DNA of 16,343 bases, taken from the NCBI GenBank assembly GCA_900769565.1, contig CAAGHC010000020.1:1-16343 (forward strand). The letters run 5' to 3'. This document shows positions 1-7,200 of this stretch, piece after piece (within the stretch, counting starts at the first letter, position 1; every line of letters begins with the position of its first letter). This stretch comes from Clostridia bacterium (GTDB lineage: Bacteria; Bacillota; Clostridia; Christensenellales; Borkfalkiaceae). The translations under genes and the position numbers were made by a program. Below the pieces are notes generated by a model. The model was not told where the DNA came from, ran no database searches, and saw only the letters and a program-made list of their open reading frames with translations.

Positions 1-73
1 CACGCATATCTAGTATAACTGATAATTTGAATTCTGGCGAGTATTTTTTAAATACTTGTCCTTTTTTTGCCAT
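1..73 (-). CDS. IS3-family transposase OrfA, N-terminal fragment cut by the window edge
   Basis: The ATG is at 73-71 and the frame runs off the window. The visible protein starts MAKKGQVFKKYSPEFKLSVI, which fits the basic N-terminus of the helix-turn-helix OrfA of IS150-type elements; OrfA binds the IS ends and is usually joined to the DDE catalytic OrfB by programmed frameshifting. An AGGAGG sits 10 bases before the ATG. Only 24 codons are present, so the family call rests on this stretch plus the adjacent IS end. Confidence 0.75.
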   Translation of the reverse strand, partial: MAKKGQVFKKYSPEFKLSVILDMR

Positions 74-79
74 TAAAAA

Positions 80-114
80 TGCACCTCCTAAAAGTGTCTA
101 ACTTTTGGGGTGCA
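80..114 (-). promoter_or_regulatory. IS-end hairpin overlapping the orfA ribosome binding site
   Basis: Within the IS end, TGCACC pairs with GGTGCA and AAAAGT pairs with ACTTTT, around the loop TAGAC and an internal loop of CC against AGGA. The AGGAGG of orfA lies in the 3' arm. In a transcript entering from outside the element this hairpin would mask the ribosome binding site, a known device for keeping impinging transcription from raising transposase. The yerC operon reads straight into this end with no clear terminator between. Confidence 0.5.
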
Positions 115-143
115 TTTCACTATTAGACGACCGTCCTTAATTT

Positions 144-428
144 TTATATATTTTTAGGTAAGAATTTTTTATAACCTTCGCCGTATTTAACGCATTTAGA
201 AACACGAGAAAGAGTGGCGGAAGATATATCCGTTTTAGAAATAATTTTTTCGTAAGTTTCGCCCTTTACTAAAAGTTTTGCAGCCTTAACTCTTTGAGTC
301 ATAGAATCAAGTTCCTTTATTGTGCAAAGGTCGGAAAAAAACGCTTTACAATCTTCTTCCGTTTTAAGTGAAAGTATAATTTGATACAGTTCACCGTGAG
401 AAAATTTGATATCTTCGCTCATAATCAT
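144..428 (-). CDS. YerC/YecD-family TrpR-related transcriptional regulator
   Basis: This is a 94-residue helical DNA-binding protein of the YerC/YecD branch of the TrpR superfamily. Visible hallmarks are an ILSLKTEEDCKAFFSDLCTI segment, then Q-R-x-x-A-A-K-L-L, then the recognition helix region ISKTDISSATLSRVSKCVKY. These match the family pattern (ILSLK..EEC..FF.DLCT, then TxATxSRV..CL.YG), and the length is normal. The ATG overlaps the stop of the upstream ATPase gene as ATGA, and AAGGA lies 6 bases before it, so it is the last gene of the amino-acid transporter operon. A second ATG two codons downstream is possible. By family knowledge it binds DNA; its effector is unknown, and control of its own transporter operon is my inference. 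The IS junction follows the stop by 24 bp, so any native terminator may have been displaced. Confidence 0.9.
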   Translation of the reverse strand: MIMSEDIKFSHGELYQIILSLKTEEDCKAFFSDLCTIKELDSMTQRVKAAKLLVKGETYEKIISKTDISSATLSRVSKCVKYGEGYKKFLPKNI

Positions 429-1279
429 TCCCCGTCCTTATTGTTAACGCTTGATAAAAAGGATTTAAGTTTTTCCGATTTGGGATTTTCCAAAACGTCT
501 TTCGGCCAGCCTTCTTCAACGATAACGCCGTCAGCCATAAATACAATTTTATCCGAAACGTTTTTAGCAAAGCCCATTTCGTGAGTAACTATAATCATAG
601 TTCTGTCTTGGTCTTTAAGTGAACGGATAACTTTTAAAACTTCGCCCGTAAGTTCTGGGTCAAGTGCCGAAGTAGGCTCGTCAAAACATAAAACTTTTGG
701 ATTTAGCGCAAGCGCTCTAGCAATAGCAACACGTTGGCTTTGTCCACCCGAAAGTTCGCAAGGGAAAGAGTCTTTTTTATCGGTTAAACCTATTTTTTCA
801 AGAAGTATTAAAGCGTCTTTTTCAATTTGTTCAACGTTTTCCTTTTTAAATAAACTCAATTTTTCACGGCGTGCTTTTCTAGATAAAGTTTTGTCCGCTT
901 TAAGTTCAGATTCAAAAGCTTTTAATTTATCGTTAAGTAAAAGGGTGGGCGCAAGCGTAATGTTTTTTAATACGTTATACTGTGGAAAAAGGTGAAAAGA
1001 TTGAAAAACAAGCCCAAAATTAAGCCTTTTTTCACGCAAAACGCTGTCGCTGTCTTGAACTAAAGAATCGGTATCTAAAAGCACTTGACCATCAAGCGTC
1101 ATTTTGCCGAAATTAGGTTTTTCTAAAAAGTTAATACATCTTAAAAGAGTGGTTTTACCACTACCGGACGAGCCGATAATGGATACAACTTGCCCTTTTT
1201 CAATGGCTAGGTCAATACCTTTTAAAACTTCGGTATTGCCGAAAGATTTATTAAATTTTTCAATAGAAAGGTATGCCAT
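425..1279 (-). CDS. Polar amino-acid ABC transporter ATP-binding protein (GlnQ/HisP type)
   Basis: This 284-residue ATPase powers import of a polar amino acid with the permease and binding protein encoded just upstream. Visible motifs are Walker A GSSGSGKT at about 36-43, the Q-loop FQS at 92-94, the signature LSGGQ at 176-180, Walker B LCFDEP at about 197-202 and the switch H233. Family members are usually about 240 residues. The excess is a lysine- and glutamate-rich insertion at roughly 115-152, between the Q-loop and the signature, while all catalytic motifs are intact. AGGAC lies 8 bases before the ATG. It starts 3 bp after the permease stop and overlaps the regulator gene by 4 bp. The substrate cannot be told from sequence. 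Confidence 0.93.
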   Translation of the reverse strand: MAYLSIEKFNKSFGNTEVLKGIDLAIEKGQVVSIIGSSGSGKTTLLRCINFLEKPNFGKMTLDGQVLLDTDSLVQDSDSVLREKRLNFGLVFQSFHLFPQYNVLKNITLAPTLLLNDKLKAFESELKADKTLSRKARREKLSLFKKENVEQIEKDALILLEKIGLTDKKDSFPCELSGGQSQRVAIARALALNPKVLCFDEPTSALDPELTGEVLKVIRSLKDQDRTMIIVTHEMGFAKNVSDKIVFMADGVIVEEGWPKDVLENPKSEKLKSFLSSVNNKDGE

Positions 1280-1282
1280 AGT

Positions 1283-1972
1283 TTAAGTCCTAAAATAGTT
1301 AAGTTTTTTCTCTAACTTTCCGAAAAGGATAGTGAGAAGACCGACGAATATTAGATAAAAACCGCCAGCGTAGAAAATAGGCCAAATAAGCCCTTCAAGC
1401 ATGAAGGTTTTCGCGTAGAACAAAAGTTCCAAAACGCCTATAGTATTTGCGAGCGACGTATCTTTAACCAAAGTTATAATTTCGTTGCTCATAGGCGGAA
1501 TTATACGTTTTATTACTTGAAGAAGAACGACTTTGAAGAAAATCTGTGATTTAGTCATTCCTAAAACTTCGCCTGCTTCGTATTGACCTTTAGAAATAGA
1601 TTGTATACCACCCCTATAAATTTCTGAAAAATAGGCGGCGTAATTTATAGCAAACGCAACTAATGCGGCGATAAATCTTGTGGAAATAGTTTGGTCAAAC
1701 CATGTCCATCCCGTATTCATACTAGGCCAAACGAATAAATTCAAAAGACCGGGCAAATAGAATATCACGAAAATCTGTAACATCAAGGGAGTACCCCTTA
1801 AAATCCAAACAATAACCTTTGAAAAAAAGCGTAAAGGGGCAAACTTACTCATCGTGCAAAACGATAAGAGTAGCCCCAAAGGTAACGCAAGAATTAAGGT
1901 TAAAAGAAACAATATTACAGATGAACTGAATCCCGAAAGCAATTGAAGTGTTACTTTTAAGAATCCTTCCAT
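1283..1972 (-). CDS. Amino-acid ABC transporter permease (HisM/GlnP type)
   Basis: This is a 229-residue integral membrane protein with about five hydrophobic segments, typical of the His/Glu/Gln/Arg permease family. The motif WILRGTPLMLQ near residues 56-66 and the cytoplasmic EAA loop (YEAGEVLGMTKSQIFFKVVL) that docks on the ATPase are both clear. AAGGAAAG precedes the ATG. It lies 23 bp after the binding-protein stop and 3 bp before the ATPase start, so the genes are almost certainly co-transcribed. One permease gene is present, so it probably works as a homodimer. Confidence 0.94.
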   Translation of the reverse strand: MEGFLKVTLQLLSGFSSSVILFLLTLILALPLGLLLSFCTMSKFAPLRFFSKVIVWILRGTPLMLQIFVIFYLPGLLNLFVWPSMNTGWTWFDQTISTRFIAALVAFAINYAAYFSEIYRGGIQSISKGQYEAGEVLGMTKSQIFFKVVLLQVIKRIIPPMSNEIITLVKDTSLANTIGVLELLFYAKTFMLEGLIWPIFYAGGFYLIFVGLLTILFGKLEKKLNYFRT

Positions 1973-1995
1973 TTAGTTTCTTTCCTTAAAAATTA

Positions 1996-2790
1996 TTATT
2001 TTGAAAGAGCGTCGGTATTAAGACCAACTTGATATTTTTCAGCAAGAGTAGTAAGAGTATTATCAGCATATTTAGCCTTTAAGAAAGCGTCGAGTTTTTC
2101 TTTAAGGTCGCTACCTTTTCTTAAACCAACGGCAAAGATTTCATCACCGTAGCTTACGCCGTCCACTATTTTAAGGTTTGCATATTCACCTTTACCAACA
2201 ACGCTTTGAGCCATGGTAATATCGATAATGGCAACTTCAGAAGTATTAGATAATACTTCGGTAAGAGCATCTACTTGTGCAGTAACGGGGGTGATGGTAG
2301 CTGCTTGAATTTCATCTTTAGCAACGGTGTGTCCTGCACTGCCGTTTTCAACAGCAATTTTGCTAGCCTTAACTTGTTCTTTATTAGTAATGGTACTATC
2401 GCTCTTAACTACTGCAACTTGCGCGTTTTTAGCGTAAGAAACAGAGAAATCAATGTTTTTGCCAAGTTCTTCGCTAGCCGTCATACCGTTCCAAACAAGG
2501 TCGATTTGTTTAGAATCAAGTTCTGCAACTTTTTGTGACCAAGTAATAATAACGAGTTGGCAGTTTACACCGAGTTCTTGTGCAAATGCTTTAGCAAGTT
2601 CTGCATCAAAACCAGTCCATTCGCCATTTTCATCAAGATAGTCCATGGGTTCGTAAACGGTAACGCCAACAACTAATTTTCCGTTGTCTTTTACCCTTTG
2701 AAGGTCGCCCTTGTCACCACAAGCGGTAAGACCTATGCAGGCTGATACGCCGAGTAATACGGTTAAAATAAGTGCTAAAAGTTTTTTCAT
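1996..2790 (-). CDS. Amino-acid ABC transporter substrate-binding lipoprotein
   Basis: This 264-residue extracellular solute-binding protein is of family 3, the PBPb (periplasmic amino-acid binding) type. The N-terminus has basic residues, a hydrophobic stretch and the lipobox LTAC with the lipidated cysteine at 24. The mature part opens with the typical GKLVVGVTVYEPMDY and continues with GFDAELAKAFAQELG, IDLVWNGMTASEE and NIDFSVSY, the usual ligand-pocket framework. AGGAG sits 7-8 bases before the ATG. It is the first gene of the operon, behind a strong promoter with two palindromic operators. The ligand (glutamine, cystine or another amino acid) cannot be assigned confidently. Confidence 0.94.
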   Translation of the reverse strand: MKKLLALILTVLLGVSACIGLTACGDKGDLQRVKDNGKLVVGVTVYEPMDYLDENGEWTGFDAELAKAFAQELGVNCQLVIITWSQKVAELDSKQIDLVWNGMTASEELGKNIDFSVSYAKNAQVAVVKSDSTITNKEQVKASKIAVENGSAGHTVAKDEIQAATITPVTAQVDALTEVLSNTSEVAIIDITMAQSVVGKGEYANLKIVDGVSYGDEIFAVGLRKGSDLKEKLDAFLKAKYADNTLTTLAEKYQVGLNTDALSK

Positions 2791-2819
2791 AATAGTTTCT
2801 CCTAAAAGATTATATATTT

Positions 2820-2837
2820 ACTTTAACACAGTAAAGT
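2820..2837. promoter_or_regulatory. Operator 2, second copy of the 18-bp palindrome
   Basis: The plus strand reads ACTTTAACACAGTAAAGT, the same ACTTTA-N6-TAAAGT design as operator 1. It lies downstream of the -10, in the early transcribed region, and its centre is 37 bp from that of operator 1. The N6 centres differ, so the shared arms are unlikely to be a simple duplication. Confidence 0.6.
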
Positions 2838-2851
2838 GATAAAGCATTAGT

Positions 2852-2880
2852 ATTATACTTTATTACGATAAAGTTGTAAA
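2852..2880 (-). promoter_or_regulatory. Sigma-A promoter of the amino-acid ABC/yerC operon
   Basis: On the minus strand the -35 is TTTACA (2875-2880) and the -10 is TATAAT (2852-2857), with a 17-bp spacer. The start codon lies about 60 bp downstream, with AGGAG at 2799-2803. The spacer is almost entirely filled by one copy of an 18-bp palindrome. Confidence 0.8.
2857..2874. promoter_or_regulatory. Operator 1, 18-bp palindrome inside the promoter spacer
   Basis: The plus strand reads ACTTTATTACGATAAAGT, with 7-base arms ACTTTAT and ATAAAGT around a 4-base centre on the minus strand. It occupies the whole -35/-10 spacer and the first base of the -10, so a bound protein would block RNA polymerase. 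It shares the ACTTTA-N6-TAAAGT design with operator 2. Confidence 0.65.
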
Positions 2881-2911
2881 GCAAAATTAAGTGGTTTTTT
2901 AAAAAAGTTTA

Positions 2912-2956
2912 AAAAATTTTTAAAAACAAACGAGCGACCAAAAAAACAGGTCGCTC
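2912..2956 (-). terminator. Rho-independent terminator of the beta-propeller gene
   Basis: The 8-bp stem GAGCGACC (2932-2939) with GGTCGCTC (2949-2956) has a 9-base loop. On the minus strand a T-rich tract (GTTTGTTTTT and beyond) follows, so it ends the 3011-4042 transcript and separates it from the ABC operon. Confidence 0.85.
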
Positions 2957-3010
2957 AAAAGAGATTTATATGCTTTTTATAAGGAAATTATATCAGTAAA
3001 AATCTAAAAA

Positions 3011-4042
3011 TTAGGGGTTAAGTTTATTAACGTCCGTCTTAAAGCAAGATTTTGCGTTAGTAAGCTTACCAAAAATATATTTATTTGATGCAGATTCACT
3101 CATAACGTACATATATCCACTAACGAAAACCAACTCTTCACTCATGGGTGGAAGTTTGTAATCATATAGTTTAGAATTTGTGTCAAGAGAGTAAAGTGAA
3201 ACACTTTCGCCCAAAAGAGTAATAGATTCAACGTATTTAGCCTTGTTTTTGTCGTGTACTTGCACGTTAGAAAAACTTAAGCCGTACGATTGTGAAAGAT
3301 AGAACTTTCCGCTTTCAAGTGTCATACCTTGTACCTTATCTGGCAAAGAATATGCTTTTTGCGGTGTGGGTTTTATGCCAAATTTATAAGTGCTAGAAGT
3401 GGAAAGAGAAAATTCTACTGCGAACGCTTGATTATAGTCGCCCGATGCGGTAGTGATTTTATGCGACGATAGGGTTTGATAATTTTGTTCTCTATAAAAT
3501 TCACCAACTATAAGTTTATTATCCGTAACGTCTATAAAAGAGCATCTAATATAATCGGTATCCGAAAATTTAGTGGAAAATTTACCTTGACAGTTTACAG
3601 TTGCACCATCTTCTGCCTTAATCATATCGTTATAGGAATATACCAAAATCCCCGTACCGTCGGCAACGTAAACAAATTTATTATAAACGGCAATTCCACC
3701 ACTATGGCCGTCGTAATTAGCGCCGTTTTCATCTAAAAGATAAAGGGTTTTATATTTACCCGATGCTTTGTCTAATAGGTAAACGGGGGAAGAGTGGGAT
3801 TTGTGATAACCTGAAATAAAAAAACAATCCGAAGATTTATCGTAATCAATACCTTGTGGAATAAAGCCGTTATCAATATCAGGTATTAAAAAGGCTTTTT
3901 GGCTGGCTTGATAATAATCTTTAACGGGCATCATAAAATAGCATCTAGCCCCGAAAAGAACAGCGCTTAAAAATAAAATAACTGCTAAAACAATAATGGA
4001 AATTTTTGCCCACAACTTTAATTTAACTTTTTTCGTACTCAT
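3011..4042 (-). CDS. Membrane-anchored predicted beta-propeller protein, function unknown
   Basis: I do not recognise a named family. The 343-residue product starts MSTKKVKLKLW, has one membrane segment at about 13-33 and a long extracytoplasmic domain. Strand-rich repeats such as IPQGIDYD, FFISGYH, GHSGGIAVYNKFVYVADG and VQGMTLESGKFYLSQSYG resemble blades of SMP-30/YncE-like propellers, so a surface-exposed propeller is inferred. The frame stays open further upstream, but no ribosome binding site supports an earlier start, and a consensus promoter ends 7 bases before this ATG, which points to a leaderless message. It is a single-gene unit with its own terminator. Neighbours give no hint of substrate. 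Confidence 0.7.
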   Translation of the reverse strand: MSTKKVKLKLWAKISIIVLAVILFLSAVLFGARCYFMMPVKDYYQASQKAFLIPDIDNGFIPQGIDYDKSSDCFFISGYHKSHSSPVYLLDKASGKYKTLYLLDENGANYDGHSGGIAVYNKFVYVADGTGILVYSYNDMIKAEDGATVNCQGKFSTKFSDTDYIRCSFIDVTDNKLIVGEFYREQNYQTLSSHKITTASGDYNQAFAVEFSLSTSSTYKFGIKPTPQKAYSLPDKVQGMTLESGKFYLSQSYGLSFSNVQVHDKNKAKYVESITLLGESVSLYSLDTNSKLYDYKLPPMSEELVFVSGYMYVMSESASNKYIFGKLTNAKSCFKTDVNKLNP

Positions 4043-4049
4043 GTAAAAC

Positions 4050-4078
4050 ATTATAAAACAAAAGAGATATATTTGCAA
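4050..4078 (-). promoter_or_regulatory. Promoter giving a probable leaderless transcript
   Basis: On the minus strand the -35 is TTGCAA (4073-4078) and the -10 is TATAAT (4050-4055), spaced 17 bp. Only 7 bases separate the -10 from the ATG at 4042, so transcription should start at or next to the A of the start codon. No Shine-Dalgarno sequence is present. Confidence 0.65.
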
Positions 4079-4102
4079 GCAAAAAGTGCAAAAACAATAT
4101 AA

Positions 4103-4133
4103 ACGCACGCTACGCGCGTGTACGCGCACGCGA
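4103..4133. other. Alternating purine-pyrimidine GC tract with overlapping inverted repeats (Z-DNA-prone)
   Basis: Bases 4111-4132 are 22 consecutive alternating pyrimidine-purine positions, mostly CG and CA/TG steps, extended by 8 more at 4103-4110 after one phase slip. It contains GCGCGT-GT-ACGCGC and the overlapping CGCGTG-TACGCG-CACGCG inverted repeats. It stands out in a very AT-rich intergenic region, about 25-30 bp upstream of the -35 of the propeller gene. Confidence 0.7.
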
Positions 4134-4173
4134 GAAAAGACAAGGAAAGGTCAGTTAGGAAATCACTTAAAAT

Positions 4174-4201
4174 AAAAAAGGCGAAACCAAACGGTTTCGC
4201 C
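4174..4201 (-). terminator. Terminator of nifJ
   Basis: The perfect 9-bp stem GGCGAAACC (4180-4188) with GGTTTCGCC (4193-4201) has a 4-base loop, followed on the minus strand by TTTTTTATTTT. It starts 18 bp past the nifJ stop codon. The TTTT on the other side makes it potentially bidirectional. Confidence 0.9.
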
Positions 4202-4218
4202 TTTTAAGTTTACGCTAA

Positions 4219-7200
4219 TTATTTATCAGCGAGTTTTTTGTAAGTAGCAAGTCTTGCTTTGCTATCTTCTTCGGTCTTAACGAAGAGTTCTTCTGCAAGT
4301 TCAGGACGTGCTTTCATGAGTGAAGCGTATCTGGTTTCGCCAAGCAAGAAGGTCTTGTAATCAGCCGTAGGCTCTTTAGAATCGAGAGTGAAAGGATTCT
4401 TTCCTTCGTCTAAAGCAGTCGGGTTATATCTGTAAAGTTGCCAGTAACCGCAATCAACAGCCTTCTTTTCTTCGTCTTGCGACTTCATCATGTTAATACC
4501 GTGGTTGATACAGGGTGCGTAACAAATGATGAGTGACGGACCGTCGTATTTTTCTGCTTCGATTAAAGCGTTTAAGAGTTGTTGCTTGTTAGAACCCATA
4601 GAGCATTGTGCAACGTAAACGTAACCGTAACTCATAGCCATCATGCCAAGGTCTTTCTTCTTAACTCTCTTACCAGCAGCGGCGAATTTAGCAACCGAAC
4701 CGGTAGGAGTAGACTTACTTGCTTGTCCACCCGTGTTAGAGTAAACTTCGGTATCGAGAACGAGAACGTTAACGTTTTCACCGCTAGCGAGAACGTGGTC
4801 AAGACCACCGTAACCGATATCGTAAGCCCAACCGTCGCCACCGAAAATCCAAACTGACGGTTTTACCAAGCAGTCAAGGTTGCCCTTAACGTAGTCAAGC
4901 CCTTCAGCCGTTTCGTTTGCGAGAGCGTCCTTAACCATTTGAGCGGCAACTTTAGATTTTTCAGCATCTTCTTTATCGTTAAGCCATGCTAGGAATGCTG
5001 CGTTAGTCTTTTCGTTTACGCTATCGAGCGTTGCACGCATATCTTCTTCAATCTTAACACGACGAGCCTTCATAGCAAGGTTCATACCGTAACCGAATTC
5101 TGCGTTATCTTCGAACAAGCTATTAGCCCAAGCAGGACCTTTGCCTTCCTTATTCTTGGTGTAAGGGCAGGTAGGAGCAGAGCCACCGTAGATTGACGAA
5201 CAACCCGTAGCGTTTGCAACTATCATTCTATCACCGAAGAGTTGAGTAACGAGTTTAACGTAAGGAGTTTCACCACAGCCTGCGCAAGCGCCGGAGAACT
5301 CGAATAAAGGCTTGTTGAATTGACTACCCTTAACGGTAGAAGTTTTGCAACCGGGGCAAGCCGAAACGTTTACTTCGGGTAGAGATTCGCTGTATTCGTA
5401 GTTAACGGTTTCGTCAGCAACGATAGTGCCGAACGGAGTCATGGTGAGTGCCTTTTCTTTAGAAGGACAAATATCTGCACAAACACCGCAACCCATACAG
5501 TCGAGCGGGGAAACTTGAATTCTGAATTCGTATTCTTTATTACCTATCATATCCTTGGTAGTGAAAGATGCGGGCTTATCAGAGCCTTTCTTAACGACTA
5601 CGGGACGGATACAAGCGTGCGGACAAACGAACGCACATTGGTTACATTGAATACATTTTTCGCTATCCCACTTGGGTACGTTAACTGCTACGCCACGTTT
5701 TTCAAACTTGGTAGTTCCGGTAGGAACGGTACCGTCGGCGTTAAATGCAGAAGACGGAAGTTTGTCGCCTTCGAGAACGAGTATAGGATGAACGATTTCT
5801 TTAAAGTATTTATCGTTAGCAACGTCAGCCATGGGAGCGCCTTCGGTAGCATCTTTCCAGCAAGCAGGAACGTCGATTTTGATAAGGTTAGCTTCTGCAG
5901 AGTCGATAGCGTTGTAGTTCATTTGTACTACTGCGTCGCCTTTTTTAGCAAAGGACTTGTAAGCCATCTTCTTCATGAATTCAACTGCATCAGCGTAGGG
6001 GATAATGTTAGCAACCTTAAAGAATGCAGATTGTAAAATGGTGTTAGTTCTTCCACGAAGACCAAGTTCACCAGCAATCTTGATAGCGTCGATAACGTAA
6101 AGGTTAATGTTCTTGCTAGCAATATCTCTCTTAACGCTTGCGGGAAGAACGGTTTCTAATTCTTCAGCAGATTTAGCAGAAGTATTGAAAAGGAAAGTAC
6201 CACCGTTCTTAATATCGCCGGTCATGTTGTAACGGGTAATATAAGACGGGTTAGAACATTGTACGAAATCGGCAGCGTCGATTAGATATGCAGATTGAAT
6301 GGGCGTATCGCCGAAACGCAAGTGAGAAACGGTAATACCACCTGACTTTTTAGAGTCGTAGAAGAAGTAGCCTTGAACGTACTTGTCGGTGTGGTCGCCG
6401 ATAATCTTAATAGAGTTTTTGTTAGCGCCAACCGTACCGTCAGAGCCAAGACCCCAGAACTTACAAGAAACGGTGCCTTGGGGAGCAGCGTCGTATTTTT
6501 CGCTAAAGTCGAGCGAAGTGTTGGTAAGGTCGTCGAAAATACCAACGGTGAAGTGGTTTTTGGGTTCAGCCTGTTCAAGGTTCTTATATACAGAGTAAAT
6601 CATGGACGGGTTGAATTCCTTGCTACCAAGACCGTATCTACCACCAACAACTTTGATGTCGGTCATGCCCTTTTCGAGAAGAGCCGAGCAAACGTCGAGA
6701 TATAAGGGTTCACCGAGCGAGCCTGCCTCTTTAGTTCTGTCGAGAACGGCAATCTTTTTAACGGTTTTGGGAAGAGCGTCAACGAAACTGTCGATAGCAA
6801 AAGGTCTGTAAAGACGAACTTTAAGCAAACCAACTTTGTGACCTTCAGCGTTCATCTTATTGATAGTTTCTTCAACAGCGTCAGCACCACTACCCATCAA
6901 GATTACGATATTTTCAGCGTCGGGTGCACCAACGTAGTCGAATAAGTGATAACTTCTACCGGTAAGTTTGCTTACCTTGTCCATCATTTCTTGAACGATA
7001 GCAGGGGTAGCAAGATAATACTTGTTGGCAGTTTCTCTGTTTTGGAAGTAGATGTCAGAGTTTTGAGCAGTACCACGTTGAACGGGGTGTTCGGGGTTGA
7101 GTGCACGTGCTCTAAAATCTTCAACGTCTTTCATGTCAACGAGTTCTTTCATTTCTTCGTAATCGATAACGTCGATTTTGCTTACTTCGTGGCTAGTTCT

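Larger units (their letters stand above)
1..119 (-). mobile_element. Left end of IS3-family (IS150-type) insertion sequence, partial
   Basis: Read on the minus strand this begins TGAAATGCACCCC and continues AAAAGTTAGACA, in the style of IS150-group ends (TG, a few bases, then TGCACCC). It holds the terminal inverted repeat, a ribosome binding site AGGAGG and the first 24 codons of orfA. It is a perfect reverse complement of 16225-16343, which fixes the boundary at base 119. The rest of the element lies outside the window. The junction is 24 bp past the stop of the yerC-like gene. Target duplications cannot be checked because the other IS end is missing. Confidence 0.85.

Noticed and set aside
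120..143. A small GACG-GT-CGTC dyad between yerC and the IS, as a possible terminator
   Set aside because: The loop is only two bases, the stem is four pairs and no T-tract follows.
4043..4129. A longer N-terminus for the propeller protein, starting upstream in the GC tract
   Set aside because: It would be translated through the promoter, has no ribosome binding site and adds an improbable Cys/Arg-rich peptide before the membrane segment.
5515..6036. A 173-codon open frame antisense to nifJ, and similar shorter ones across 4579-7734
   Set aside because: They mirror the codon bias of nifJ, lack ribosome binding sites and resemble no protein family; nifJ is intact throughout.
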